DNA of 64,000 bases from contig NC_056733.1 of NCBI RefSeq assembly GCF_019279795.1, forward strand, positions 1,115,214,682 to 1,115,278,681. The letters run 5' to 3'. The notes under the pieces are model-generated. The model was not told the origin of the DNA and searched no databases. It worked only from the letters and a program-made list of their open reading frames with translations. Shown in pieces: positions 22,300 to 33,720 of this stretch. Each line of letters begins with the position of its first letter. The first letter of the stretch is position 1. Position numbers and translations under genes: made by a program. The stretch comes from Protopterus annectens (taxonomy: Eukaryota; Chordata; Ceratodontiformes; Protopteridae).

Positions 22300-23892
22300 C
22301 ACTCGAAACCAGGGAGTTTTAAGCCACCCCCTTATGGTAAGAAGTCACAGTGACTCACCTCCCCCACCCCCTCCCTCTGCTCACCTTCACTTACCCCTAG
22401 GAGGAAAACTCTCCTTTCACTCAAGCACCTGGGCCACCATTACCAACAACCACTGGGTTCTGAACATAGTGTCTCAGGGATACAGATTTTCCTTCCACAC
22501 CCTTCCAACCCCAAAAGGGTTCCCAGATCTACTCCAAACCAGTGGGCAGAGGCTCAAAAGCAAATGCTCACCCTCCAGCAGCTGCTACCTATGCTCTCCA
22601 AGGACTCTTCGCTAGCCACGCTAGATCTAAAAGAGGCCTAACTCCACATACCTGTCAGGGAATCATGCAGGAAATATCTCTGTTTCAAGGCAGGATCTCA
22701 ACACTTTCAGTTCTCTGCAATTCCCTTTGGCTTATCTACTGTTCTCAGATTTTTCACAAAATGTCTGGCTCCAACCATTGTCTTTTGCAGACAAAGAAAT
22801 ATTCAGATTTACCCATACTTAGATGACTGCCTTATTCAGGCAGACAGCCAGGAAATGCTGCTCAAGCACTTGGCCTTTGTAAAGACCCTACTATCCTCCC
22901 TATGGTACACAATCAACGAAAAGAAATCCAAACAGGTGCACACCCAAAGGATAATCTTCCTGGGAGCAAGTCTGGACACAGCATCTCAGATGGCATACCT
23001 TACACCAGAGAAACAAATTGTCCTGACAGCCTACTTCTCTCAACTAGCCACCAGGCCCCAGCTGTCTGCAAGGAAGATCCTGCAAGCTCTGGGGTTCAAC
23101 AGCATGCTCCCACAACAAGGGGACTGCCTTTCTCACCACCTCCCACTGCCCAGACCCTCACCACAGACGCATCAGACTATGCTTGGGGTACACACCTGGA
23201 TGGCAAGTGCATACAGGGCCAATGGAGCCCACAGCAAATCCCTCTGCACATCAGTCAAAAAGAGATGATGGCTGTGCAGCACGCCTTGATAGCTTTCAAA
23301 ACAGACAACACCACTATGATGTGGTACATTAACAAGCATGGAGAGACTCACTCCTACCTTCTATGCAGGCTAGCCATGACCCTTTGGCACACAGCCTCTG
23401 CCATGCAACTACACATGTTAGAACAATTCCTACCAGACTCTCTCAACTCTCTAGCAGACCAATTAAGCAGAAATCTTCCGGACCCACATGAGTGGCAGCA
23501 CAACAGAAGAACCTTCACCCTAATAACTCAGAAATGGGGCACCCCAAAGGTCGACCTCTTTGCCTTCCACACCAACCATCAGCTCAGCAAATTCTGCACC
23601 AGGGATCATCACTGCATGGCTGTCCTTCCCATGGGTCAATCTATCGGTCTATGCCTTTCCTCCGCTACCTCTCATCCCCAGGGTACTGCTCAAAATAAAG
23701 AAGGAAAAACCAAGGACCATTCTTATAGCTCCAGACTGGCCCTGGCAGCACTGGTACCCCTTGCTGCACAGCCTGTCTCCGCTGCCCCCATGGCATCTTC
23801 CTCAGATTCTATACCTCCTGACCCAGATGGAAGGGGAATTCATGCATCCCCAGTTGCAGACACTCAATTTGGCAGCTTGGCTTATTCCCTAA
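22300..23892 (+). pseudogene. RT / RNase H / MT-like pol with internal deletions, copy A4
   Basis: RT start LPLGGKLSFHSSTWATIT. About 190 bases are missing near 22563, removing the FYSRLFLVPRKD to LDLS block. It resumes at LTLQQLLPMLSK with a stop-containing LDLKEA segment, then the catalytic IYPYLDDCLIQ (near 22800). A second deletion near 23098 removes MASCILLIPYARLHMRKLQW and the start of RH. RNase H retains LTTDASDYAWGTH, LHISQKEMMAV and TDNTTMMWYINKHG. The MT-like part follows in shifted frames to 23892 (LIAPDWPWQHWYPLL). Confidence 0.85.
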
Positions 23893-24898
23893 CCCTGAAC
23901 CAATCTTCCAACCTCAGTAAACGGGTCCTGGATGTTATCCGTGAGGCCAGACGCCTAGCTCCAGAAAGTCTTATGCTGATAAATGGAAAAGGTTCTGCAC
24001 CTGGATCCAGGCTACGGGAGCCAATATGGCACAGCCCTCTCTCCTTCTCATCCCTGATTACTTAGCTGACCTAATACACTGTGGCTTCTCTTTCTCCTCT
24101 ATAAAAATTCATGCCTCTGCTATTTTTGCTTATTTTCCCACTGAGCAGCCCCTTTTCTCACACCCTTTGATGAAACAGTTCCTAAGAGGGGCTAGCAACT
24201 TGAGGCCACCCAGAAGGACACCAACACTTGGGACCTTAACTTTGTATTGGAAAAGCTCACCCTGCCCCCTTTTGAACCATCTTCTTCTGCAGAGCTAAAA
24301 TTTCTCTCCTGGAAGACAGCATTCCTTCTGGCCATCACTTCAGCCAGAAGAGTCTGTGAGCTGCATACACTCATGGCTGTGGAACCCTTCATCATCTTCC
24401 ATGCAGACAGGGTATCCCTCAGAACTAAACCATCCTTCATGCCCAAGGTGGTGTCCAGTGTGGCTCTCAACCAATCCATTCATTTGCCCACCTTTTTCCT
24501 AATCCCCAGAACAAGGGGGAAAGGATTCTGCACTCTCTGGATGTGCACAGACAGCTCAGATTCTATCTAGATGGGACTAAATCCTTCCGAAAGTCTGATC
24601 AGTTGCTGGTTAGCTTTGCTACAGGGGCAGAAGGCAAAGCCGTCTGATAGCACACTGCATCCATTTCTGCTACAAACAACAAGGAAAGCCTCCCCCTAAG
24701 GGGTTCAGGATACACTCCACCAGAGCAGCCTCCACCTCTGCAGCTTTCCTCAGAGGACACCCCACCAGGGACATCTGGGAGGCTGCCACCTGGACTTCTG
24801 TTCACACTTTTACCAAGCATTACCACCTGCCTCTCTTCTCCAAATCCAGGGCAGGGTTTGCCTCTGCAGTCTTGCAGGGCATCCTAGCCAGCCCCTAG
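23893..24898 (+). pseudogene. tyrosine recombinase (YR), copy A4
   Basis: Fragmented recombinase: VLDVIREARR at 23930, shifts and a deletion near 24050, then LIHCGFSFSSIKIHASAI, and EKLTLPPFEPSSSAELKFLS with Arg in TSARRVCEL. A shift near 24480 and a deletion near 24643 (SKQTISKWI lost) precede HSTRAASTSAAFLRG, AATWTSVHTF and Tyr in KHYHLPLFSKS. It ends at the stop TAG 24896-24898, immediately before A5. Confidence 0.87.
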
Positions 24899-25069
24899 AT
24901 GTTCTTCATCTCACATTGCTGCAGTCCTTACACTTGGGTAGTCCGCTGTCCTCGGTCGGCCCGAATATCAAAGTATAAGGCTGACGTCGGTCAAGGCGCA
25001 TTTGACTGACATCAGGACGTCAGGGTACAAATGCGCATGACCGACGTCATATCCTCAGTCTTTTTTGCC
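24899..25069 (+). promoter_or_regulatory. A5 left ITR, TATA-variant promoter
   Basis: Inverted match to 30171-30372. In place of TATAAAAG stands TACAAATG (25026-25033), 31 bases before the initiator A (25057, CCTCAGTC). CRE-like halves GACGTCAG and CGACGTCA lie on both sides. Weaker or different control is inferred. Confidence 0.72.
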
Positions 25070-25211
25070 GCATGGTCCGATGCAGAAGCAGCGTTGCAAG
25101 TGCCGGTTGGCGTTCTGAAATTGTTCGATTTCGGAGTTTCAGACCGAGTCAAAGTTGGCTAAGTACCCGTTGGGAATATTTTAGTTTTTTCTTGCCTCAG
25201 TGGTTTACCGG

Positions 25212-26934
25212 ATGTCAGAAAAAGTGAATAATTGTATTTCTTGTGGGAAACAGATACCGCATAGAGACTACCATACTTTGTGTATTCCTTGTTTAGGGCC
25301 TGAGCACGGCGTTGTTGGGTGTCGCTCTTGTGCTAGATTCAATAAGCGCACTATTAAGAGAAGATTAGATTGTGCCAGGTTAGTCTTGGAAGCGGTGCCA
25401 TTATAAAATGCCGTCGGATGCTCCGGCCCGCTTCAAGAAGCGCAAGGACAAAGCAGTTAAACCTAGGCTAGAGGAACCGTCAGTACGGACGCCGGTTCTT
25501 TAGAGGTGTCGGTGGAGCCGGTGGTTCCACGGAGGTTTCTTTGGGATCCCAGGGAGAGACTTTGTTATTGCAGGATGTGGCCTCTCAGGAGGCAGGCCAG
25601 GCTGATGGGGCTTCTCAGGTTAATATACTCCCCTCCCTGCCTAGGGTGGTTAGGCCCTCTCCTTCTGTTTCCAAGGCTTCTCCCAGGGGCAGGCCAGGTT
25701 TAGCTTCAGTTGGTGTTACCCCTAGCTCTTCAGGAACTGTGCCCAAGAAGCATATGCTTAAAATGGCAGAAGATTTGATTACTTTGATTAGGGGTTCTAT
25801 GCCCCCTCCTGATAAGAGACCTAGGGTGGAGCCTGAGCTAGGGAGTTTTGAGCAGGCTTCAGATGTTTCAGAGTCTTTGGATGAAGACTTGCAGGAGTAC
25901 TCTCCTTACTCTGATTCTGATGTGGATGATTCTACTCCTTCTGCTTCTCCTCCTGAGGATTTTTCTTTTTCAGAAACTCTTCATTCCATGAGGGAGCATT
26001 TTAAGTGGGAAGGTCAGGACTTCTCTGATTCCAGGAAAAGGCTTAGGGAATTTTTGTTTTTACCCCAGCATAGGCCTTTGGCTATACCTCCTGTTTTGAA
26101 TGTAGTGGAAGATGTTTTACAGAGGCTTCTCTTAATCCTGATTCTTTGCCTCCTGCTCCTGTTAAACCGGATAGGTATTACAGGGTGCCTGAAGCTCATA
26201 AGTATCTTTTAAGAGTCCTAGGGCGGACCCAGAAACTGTTAGCCAGGGGCCTAAAGGTGTTAAGGCTTCTGTTGTTAAGAATCCGGTTCCTGCAGACAAA
26301 GAGGCCAGGGCCTTGGATAGATGGGGAAAGAAAGTTTATACTTCTTCCACTCTTGCTATGAGGGCTTTGAATTGCCAGTTTCACATGTTGAAATACCAAA
26401 ACTATCTCCTTTCACAATTGAAGTCTAAGGTTGATGCTCTGGCAGAAGGTATTGATTGTAAAGAGTTGCAAGATTTAGTACATGTTTCTGAACAAGTGGG
26501 TAAGCATTCTTTGCAATGTGGTTTTGATGCTGTACAGGCCTCGTCTAGGGTGGCTGCCACTGGGTCAGTTCTTCGCAGGCACGCCTGGCTGAGGGATCAA
26601 AATTTATCTGAACATGTTAAAACAAGGATTTTAGATGCTCCTTTACAATCTGACGTGTTGTTTGGTCCTCCTGTTGAGGCAGTTTTAAAGAAAATGGAAG
26701 ACAAGGCTAAGTCTATGCAGACTGTTAAAGATTTTTGCAGGTCCAGCCTCCAAAGTTTAGTAGAAATTGGCCTACTAGGGGTGGACGTATCCTTCTTATG
26801 ATTCCCAGTCTAGGGGTAGATCTAGACGTGGTAGGGGCAGAGCTCAGGGCTCTTTCAGGCCTAGAACAGGAGTTCTCCTGCACAGTCTTGGTGAGGGCAG
26901 GGGTCAGTCCTTTCGTAAACAGGCCCAATGACCT
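25212..26934 (+). pseudogene. gag, copy A5
   Basis: ATG 25212 follows the shortened hairpin CCCGTTGGG (25166-25174). The Cys/His module is complete (CISC, H, CIPCLGPEH, CRSC). A stop at 25404 is followed by a change of frame. It is open from 25541 through KKHMLKMAEDLITLIRGSMP, ASPPEDFSFSETLHSMREHF and LPQHRPLAIPPVLNVVEDV, shifts near 26118, and continues WGKKVYTSSTLAMRALNCQ to KKMEDKAKSMQTVKDF. It ends in an RGR-rich basic tail. Confidence 0.87.
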
Positions 26935-28832
26935 ACCTTTTCAGCTGCCAGAGCCTTCTCGTCTGGCAGCACCTTTGGGAGGAAGGTTGGCACTTTTCAA
27001 AGAAAATTGGAGTTTAATTACCCAAGACAGATGGGTATTGGATATCATACACCACGGTTACAGGTTTTATTTCCATACCTTGCCTCCTTTCAAAGGCATG
27101 CCAGGCGTTCCTCCTCAACAAAGAATAGAGGCTCACAAGCAAGTTTCTCTGTTACTCCAAATAGGGGCCATACAGCCGGTCCCTATGCCAGAAGTGGGCC
27201 TAGGATTTTATTCTCGCCTGTTCCTAGTACCAAAGAAGGGGAACACGTGGAGACCAATTTTGGATTTATCTACCCTCAACACTTATCTGGACATTCCCAA
27301 GTTCAAAATGTTGACGTTACAGCAGCTTTTACCTCTGCTGGGCAAAGATCATTGGATGGTAACTTTGGATCTCAAGGAGGCTTACCTTCATGTTCCTATC
27401 AGACTAAGTTGCAGGAAGTATCTGCGTTTTGAGCTGGGACTTCTCACTATCAGTTCTCTGCATTGCCCTTTGGCGTATCTACTGCCCAGAGTGTTCACGA
27501 AAGTTCTGGCTCCAGTGATAGCTTTCTTCAGGCTAAAAGGAATACAGATCTATCCTTATTTGGACGACTGCCTGATTCTGGCTCAAGGAAGGGAAGAGCT
27601 TCTTCATCATTTGGAATATGTGATAGCAGTGCTAAGATGCCTGGGGTATTCTGTGAACGAAATAAAGTCCAGTCTAGTACCCTCTCAGGACATGTGCTTT
27701 CTGGGTGTGAGACTGAATACAGCATCCCAGATGGCCTTTTAACCCCGGACAAACAAAAGAGTCTATCCCTTTACTTCCATCAACTATCTCATCAGTCCGG
27801 GCTGACTGCAAGGACAGTCCTTCAAGCCTTAGGGTTCATGGCATCTTGTATTCTGGTGCTTCCCAATGCCAAACTGCATATGAGGAAGCTGCAATGGTAT
27901 CTCAAAAATGTATGGACACAGCACTGCCAGGATCTGGACACTGTCATTCAAATAATACCTTGCATTCAAAAGGAATTTTTGTGGTGGGCTCAGGAATGTC
28001 ACCTAAACAAGGGACTCTCTGTGACCCGGCCAGAGGCGAGTCAGATTTTAACGACAGATGCCTCAGACAAAGCTTGGGGAGCTCATCTAAATGGAAAGTG
28101 GATACAAGACAAGTGGCCTGCCAGACTGCAACATCTACATATCAACCTGAAGGAGATGTTAGCAGTCCAGTTTGCATTAATAGCTTTCAAGGAGTTACTT
28201 CTTCCAGGGCAGGTGTTGATTCTAACAGACAACACAACTGTCATGTGGTACATCAACAAGCAAGGGGAACGATTCTTATCTTCTATGCAGGCAAGCAATG
28301 ATTTTGTGGGAGACTGCTCTCAGTTTACAGCTCAATCTTCAGGCAAGGTTTCTGCCAGGAGCACAGAACTCCTTAGCAGATGTGTTGAGCAGACAATTAT
28401 GGATCCCCACGAGTGGAAATTGGATCCTCATGTATTTCAGAAATTGACAGTGTCATGGGGAACTCCAGACATAGATCTGTTCGCTTCTCCACTAAACCAT
28501 CAGCTGCCAAAGTTTTGCACAAAAGGTTTCATCCCACAGCTTGGAGAGTGGATGCTCTTTCTTTCAATTGGAGCAATCTTCATGTGTATGCCTTTCCACC
28601 TCTGCCTCTCCTCCCAAAGGTACTTCTAAAGGTCAGACAGGACAAGCCAAGGATGATTTTAATAGCTCCAGATTGGCCTCGACAGCACTGGTACCCATTA
28701 CTGAGAAGTCTAGTACGGAAGCCTCCATGGCCTTTGCCTTCGATTCCACACCTGTTGTCACAGGAGGACAGCCATTTGCTCAATGTCAAGCTTCACTCTC
28801 TGCACCTAACAGCCTGGCATATTCTGTTTTGA
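26900..28832 (+). pseudogene. RT / RNase H / MT-like pol, copy A5
   Basis: RT is open for most of 26735-27742: RLAAPLGGRLALF, FYSRLFLVPKKGN, LDLKEAYLHVPIRLS, the catalytic IYPYLDDCLIL (near 27550). A pair of compensating shifts (27440-27490) scrambles the FSALPFG motif. A shift at 27740 leads to MASCILVLPNAKLHMRKLQW and RNase H with TDASDKAWGAH, LHINLKEMLAV and TDNTTVMWYINKQG (to about 28270). The MT-like part (DIDLFASPLNHQLPKFC, YAFPPLPLLPKVLLK, APDWPRQHWYPLL) is in two frames to 28832. Confidence 0.87.
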
Positions 28833-29864
28833 ACCATAGTGGGCCTCCACTTCCTCAGCAAGTTTTGAATGTTATTTTGGAAGCTAGAAGGCCTAGTACA
28901 AGGAAAGTGTAATGAGATAAATGGAAGAGATTTTTATTTTGGAGTGCAGCAAAAGATTTTGATGTTTCTGGGCCTAATTTGAGTGTGGCTGTTCAATATC
29001 TTACTGAGTTACTGGACAAAGGTTTGTCTTTCTCTTCTATTAAGGTTCATGCTGCAGCAATTTCGCTCACTATGATTGTGACCCACCATTGTTTTCTCAT
29101 CCTTTGTTCAAGCAATTTCTTAGAGGGCAAAGAATATAAGACCCCCACGAAAAGCTCCTGCTCCTGCTTGGGATCTCAATTTTGTGTTGGAGAAACTCAC
29201 TCTACAACCTTTTGAGCCTGCAGCTACTTCTGAGTTGAAATATTTATCATGGAAGACTGCTTTTTTGTTGGCCATTACCTCTGCAAGAAGGGTTTCTGAA
29301 TTGCAGGCCCTTATGGCGGTTGAGCCTTTCTTGATTTTCCATAAGGATAGGGTATCTTTACGCACTAATCCTTCCTTTATGCCTAAAGTGGTTTCTAGTG
29401 TGGCTTTAAACCAAACTATTCATTTGCCTACTTTTATGCAAATCCCCAAAATAAGGGGGAAAAGATTTTGCACACTTTAGATGTACACAGGCAGTTGCGA
29501 TATTATTTGGACAGAACTAAAGGGTTCAGGCAGTCTCAGCAGTTGTTTGTTTCTTTTGCTTTGGGTTCTCAGGGCAAGCCTGTGTCAAAACAAACTATTT
29601 CTAAGTGGATTGGGTTTTGCATTGCTTTCTGTTATTCCCATCATGGCAAGGAGATTCCAGCTGGGATTAGGCCTCATTCCACTAGGGCTACTGCCACTTG
29701 ACAGCCTTTTGAGGAGTGGCAACCAAGGATATTTTGGAGGCAGCTACTTGGAGTTCAGTGCATACTTTCTCTAGGCATTATCACCTACCACTTTACTCTA
29801 AATCCAGGGCTGGTTTTGCCACTGCTGTTTTGCAGGGCATTTTGGCAGCTCCTGCTTCCTTGTA
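28833..29864 (+). pseudogene. tyrosine recombinase (YR), copy A5
   Basis: VLNVILEARRPSTRKV-stop (28910), then KWKRFLFWSAAKDF and YLTELLDKGLSFSSIKVH. Shifted frames near 29065-29180 precede EKLTLQPFEPAATSELKYLS with Arg in TSARRVSEL, a shift at 29455, DVHRQLRYYLDRTKGF, HSTRATAT and a stop at 29699. The downstream Trp/Tyr segment (AATWSSVH, RHYHLPLYSKS) is in another frame. The catalytic residues survive but not in one frame. Confidence 0.87.
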
Positions 29865-29901
29865 GTTTGGCCATCCTCCCTTACCTCTGCTTTGGGATTC
29901 T

Positions 29902-30000
29902 ACCCAAGTGTAAGGACTGCAGCAATGTGAGATGAAGAACATAGTACAGTTTTGTACCTACCATAAATGTAGATGTTTGAAGATCCACATTGCTGCAGTC
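29902..30000 (+). other. A5 ICR
   Basis: The left half matches the A5-specific left end (CTGCAGCAATGTGAGATGAA) and the right half matches the A5 right end. Junction at 29942/29943 (GAACAT/AGTACAG). Confidence 0.9.
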
Positions 30001-30170
30001 CAATTTACCCTCCCTCCTTCCCCTCTGTGGTTAGAGGTGGTTGTGTGGGTTGGGTTGTAAATATTGTGTATATTGTATATATTGTACATATAACTAGTGC
30101 AGGGGTGGTTGGTTGTTTGTTTGCTGTCTTTTGGTTTTGACCTTTATGTTTAGGGTCTTCTGACATCTGG

Positions 30171-30372
30171 GGCAAGAAAAGACTGAGGATATGACGTCGG
30201 TCATGCGCATTTGTACCCTGACGTCCTGATGTCAGTCAAATGCGCCTTGACCGACGTCAGCCTTATACTTTGATATTCGGGCCGACCGAGGACAGTGGAC
30301 TACCCAAGTGTAAGGACTGCAGCAATGTGGATCTTCGAACATCTACATTTATGGTAGGTACAAAACTGTACT
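30171..30372 (-). repeat. A5 right ITR
   Basis: Inverted copy of 24899-25069 plus the extension CATTTATGGTAGGTACAAAA, then CTGTACT. The flank TTTCCTTG continues A4. Confidence 0.88.
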
Positions 30373-30414
30373 TTTCCTTGATTGCCTCCACCCATTCCCT
30401 CAGATTTGGGAATC

Positions 30415-30515
30415 TACCCAAATGTGAAGACTGCAACAGTGAAACATGAAGAACATAGTACATTTGTGTACATTTACCATAAATGTAGATGTTCAACTGT
30501 ATTCACTGTTGCAGT
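30415..30515 (+). other. A4 ICR
   Basis: Lies to the right of A5 and belongs to A4. Left half AACAGTGAAACATGAAGAACAT (reverse of the A4 left end) joins AGTACATTTGTG at 30456/30457. Confidence 0.86.
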
Positions 30516-30642
30516 CCTGGTTTCCCTTCCTTCATCCCCCTTTCTTCTGTTTTCTTACAAGGGACATATTGGTATTTATTTTCCCCTGGTGGAGTTCTTC
30601 CACCAGAACCTGACTCCTACTTGGGGGCTCCTGACAGGTTAG

Positions 30643-30859
30643 GGCAAGAAAAACTGATATAATGGCATTGGCTGCCTTACTTTATACTACTGACGACCTG
30701 ACGTCAGCCCTGAAACAACAGCAACCGACGCAGAAATACTAAGTCTCTGGTATTCGGGCTGGCCAAGGGCTACCCTGGCAAGGATAACCCAAATGTGATG
30801 ACTGCAACAGTGAATACACTCGAACATCTACATTTATGGTAAGTGTACACAACTGTACT
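30643..30859 (-). repeat. A4 right ITR
   Basis: Inverted match to 19993-20175 (GGCAAGAAAAACTGATATAA, reverse TATA region, TGACGTCA) plus the extension ending CTGTACT at 30859. The flank GTCTCC continues family B RNase H. Confidence 0.86.
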
Positions 30860-31430
30860 GTCTCCTTCTCTTCTGCTGTTCCAAAGCAGTCACAACAGAT
30901 ACCACAGACATTGCTTGGGATCAGTTTCAAGGGGCATAAAGATACAGGGTCTCTGGAACAAAAAAGTCAGACCAGAGCACATAAATGTAAAAGAAATTAT
31001 AGCCCTTATAAAAGCTCTCAACTTTCTGAATCATCAGTAGTCCCCAGGACCTCTTCCTCTAGTTACAGACAATACTACAGTGATATAGTACATAGACAAG
31101 CAAGGAGGGAAACCAGATCTTACCATATAGGCAGACTATCCTTGTTAGTATGGGATGTATAACTTTACAGTACAATCTCACTGTGCAGACATTCTACATT
31201 TCTGTATGGCAGACAAGCTGAGCAGGACCAAACCAGACCCCCGCGAATGGAAAATAAATCAGGGAGTTTTCCAAGAATTGATTATCTGTGGGGAATTCCT
31301 CAGCTAGACCTTTTTGCCTTTTCTCTAAACAATCAACTCTGTTCCAGGACTCCAGGCAAGCAGGCCTTTTTTTTTCCTTGGGCTGGAATGTTTTTGTGTA
31401 GATTCATATATTACTAGGCCAGTGGTTTAA
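30860..31430 (+). pseudogene. RNase H and MT-like remnant, family B
   Basis: Continues the segment left of A4: TTDTTDIAWD (like TTDASDYAWG), EHINVKEIIALIKALNF, the TDN.TVI.YIDKQ equivalent near 31060-31100, then ADKLSRTKPDPREWK and LDLFAFSLNNQL of the MT-like part (31210-31340). Many stops. It fades out at about 31430; no YR follows. Confidence 0.75.
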
Positions 31431-31504
31431 GTACCCTTACAGGCCTAACCAGTTTTACCCAGATTTTACCCAATTTTCTGTCCTGAGAGGAAATATAACA
31501 AGGG

Positions 31505-32700
31505 TCAGCAAGCTGAGTTTAGACAATTATTGCAGACTGCCTCTGTCCATAAGGGACGTGGGTGCAACCCCACGAGTGAATTTGCAATTTCCCATCCTTT
31601 GGTCCAGATCGAGCTTGAAGATGGTAATGGAAGGGCTCTGCTTTGCGTGAATAGGAAGCCTATTATAGAGGAAGGGCAATCTCTGGGACACATGTCAGAG
31701 ATCATGTTTAGGTCCTTGGAGCAGGTAACTCTCGTGCAGTTAGTTTTGTGAATTTGCAACATTTTCATCAGAGCTGGGTCAGAGACTGCCTTGCAGGTCA
31801 GGCATAGATCACCCCTCAGTAATTGGTAGGAAACTGAATACGGTGATAGGGCTTTTAATCGTTCCACATATGACAAGTCAGTTATACCCTGTTTTTTTGT
31901 TGCAACACCTGGACGTGCCAACTGTTACATGTGCCTGGCAAGGTACATGCCAAAGCGCACACTGTACTCAGCTATTAGTCTGATGAGAGCCAAGTACAGT
32001 GGTACTGTGACATATTTAGATCTTGACGCCATGCTCTTTTAAGCTGGTGGTGAAAGTTCAGATTACGGTCTATCCAAATACTCAGATCTCTTGTTACTGG
32101 GTCCAATCTTGGGGGGTGCTGTCAGTGTTGTAATTTGCAGGGATATTTGATTTCTCAAAGGGGTATTATTATGGATTACACTTTTAGTTTGAGGACATGG
32201 CTCTGACACCAATCATTAGTCTGAGTCAGTCCTTTCTGTAGGATGTCAGCATTGTTTGGGGAGTCAATGATTGCCCCCAGCTTGCGGTCATCAACAAACT
32301 TGGTCAGCCAAAAGCCATCTACATTTTCCTTAACATCTAAAAAGTATATCCCAAACAGGAAGGAGCCCAACACTAGAATACCTGAGTGGGATATTGTCAG
32401 ATGCCTTGGCCTGGTCAAGTTAGGAAGTATGTACTGACTTACTGTCATCCATAGCCTTGGTGACCGTCTCAAAGAAGTTCATCAGAATGAGCAGCAGGAC
32501 CTTCCCTTGATGAAGCTGAACTGGGTCATGTCTAGAGTCTGGAGATTTCCTATGTTATTGTTAAACAGGTCCACAATTTTCCTTTTAATAGCCTTGCATA
32601 TGAGGCTAGTCAGACTTCTGGGTCAGTAGTTTCCTGAGTCCGTTGATGGTCCCCCCCCCCCCTTGTGCAGAAAGATGATTGTTGCTGTCTTTCACTCTGG
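31505..32700 (-). pseudogene. CR1 reverse transcriptase and C-terminal domain
   Basis: Minus strand: LTSLICKAIKRKIVDLFNN and TLDMTQFSFIKGRSC (near 32500-32640), then LVLGSFLFGIYFLDVKENV with LTKFVDDRKLGAIID (32176-32472), where FADD-type catalytic residues read FVDD. The C-terminal block is YSVSYQLLRGDLCLTCKAVS to 31505. The pieces lie in different frames. It would copy LINE RNA at the nicked target. Confidence 0.83.
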
Positions 32701-33313
32701 TGGAATAAAGCCTGTCTGGAGACTGTGGTTAAATAGAGATCTGAATGGGTCTTCTAGGTCATGTTTCAAGCTATTTTTATCTGCACCCTGGGATTCCGTC
32801 AGGGCCCATTGAAGCAATGTTTCTAGCTTTAGAGAGTGCAATGGTGACCTGTTCTTTTGTGATAACAAGTAAAGGAATGATAGAAAATATTTTATGGGGA
32901 GTGACTGACTGGAAGTGATGAAGGGGTGAACTTTCAGCTGAATTTATCAGTCAGCAGGTTTGCAATTTCTTCTGGCTTAATACAGGTAGTGCCATCTACA
33001 GCCAGCTCAACACATTGCTAAGTGTTTGCGTTATGCTTTTGGACATAACTAAAAAATGCATTGTGGTTATCCTTTATTTGGGAGGTGATTTTAGTCTCGT
33101 ATTTATTTTTTGAAGACTTGAGTAGTTTCCTGATTTTCTTGTTGAGACTAGTGAGGGATTTGTTCTCTGTTGTGCACCCTCCCTCTTACTTCTAGATAGA
33201 AAATTCTTCCTTCTGTTTGATAGTCTTTATGCCACAGGTCCATCAGAGTGACATATTTTTCTGGCTAGACCTGGATTTAGTTTGGTCAGATACTGCCATT
33301 TCTATGCTGTTAT

Positions 33314-33720
33314 TCAAGTGGTTGTACGGGGCATCCATGTATATTTCTGCATAGACCAACATATTTTCGGGGTTAGGGGAGTTTTAAAATTACCTATGGT
33401 AACACTTAATGAAAGGTAATTTGCCTTGGAAAAATTCTTTAGGGTCTTAGGGTTTGATGGGAGTTCTACTGTTACATTTATTTCAAAGGAGACCAGTTTA
33501 TGATCTGATCTTAGTAATGAGGACATTACACTGAGGGGAGTTGCAATGCTCACCCATGTTAGTGAGTACGATCTAAATGATATTTGAGCCCCAAGTGGGA
33601 GCACAAACCATCTGTTCCAGAACATTTGCATTAACAAAATCCAGGAATCTCCAAGCCTGCATGTTGGTGGTCGTGTATGTTTCGCAGTTTATAGAGGAGC
33701 AGTTAAAATCACCTACGAGT
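33314..33720 (-). pseudogene. CR1 endonuclease, C-terminal part
   Basis: Minus strand: NMFWNRWFVLPLG-type segment, then SDHKLVSFEINVTVE (compare the SDHxxv motif of APE endonucleases with its catalytic Asp-His), followed by the linker toward RT. Only the end of the domain is readable; the N-terminal part (33.7-34.0 kb) is fragmentary. Confidence 0.65.

Larger units (their letters stand above)
24899..30372 (+). mobile_element. DIRS family A, diverged copy A5 (5474 bp), nested in A4
   Basis: Complete element ATGTTC (24899) to CTGTACT (30372), inserted directly after the TAG of A4 YR. Its ITR body differs strongly from the other copies and lacks a canonical TATA box, while the coding regions and the last ~35 bp of the right end remain family A. 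Gag, RT and YR each carry a few shifts. Confidence 0.93.
19993..30859 (+). mobile_element. DIRS family A, copy A4, interrupted by A5
   Basis: Left ITR at 19993 and right ITR ending 30859. Its body is 19993-24898 plus 30373-30859, split by A5 just behind the YR stop codon. Several internal deletions (in RT, between RT and RH, in YR) and a 188-bp foreign insertion make it shorter and more decayed than its siblings. It lies in family B RNase H: joining 19992 to 30860 restores the reading frame into TTDTTDIAWD. Confidence 0.92.
10660..31430 (+). mobile_element. DIRS family B remnant, scattered by later insertions
   Basis: Old, heavily decayed DIRS in pieces: gag 10.66-11.64 kb, RT 11.85-12.78 kb, RNase H 19.915-19.992 kb, and RNase H/MT 30.860-31.43 kb. 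Order and strand agree, and the pieces abut when the intervening elements are removed: RT stops at MRKMQWYHNSLI, and the next B piece starts at the segment before the RH Trp-Trp pair. I infer one element opened first by a ~1.6 kb insertion carrying 90-bp repeats (later hit by A3) and then by A4 (later hit by A5). No YR or ITR remains. Confidence 0.7.

Noticed and set aside
32140-32480. Host coding exon on the plus strand
   Set aside because: The minus strand carries CR1 RT motifs (LLFGIYF-like, FVDD) over the same bases; plus-strand frames are shadows.
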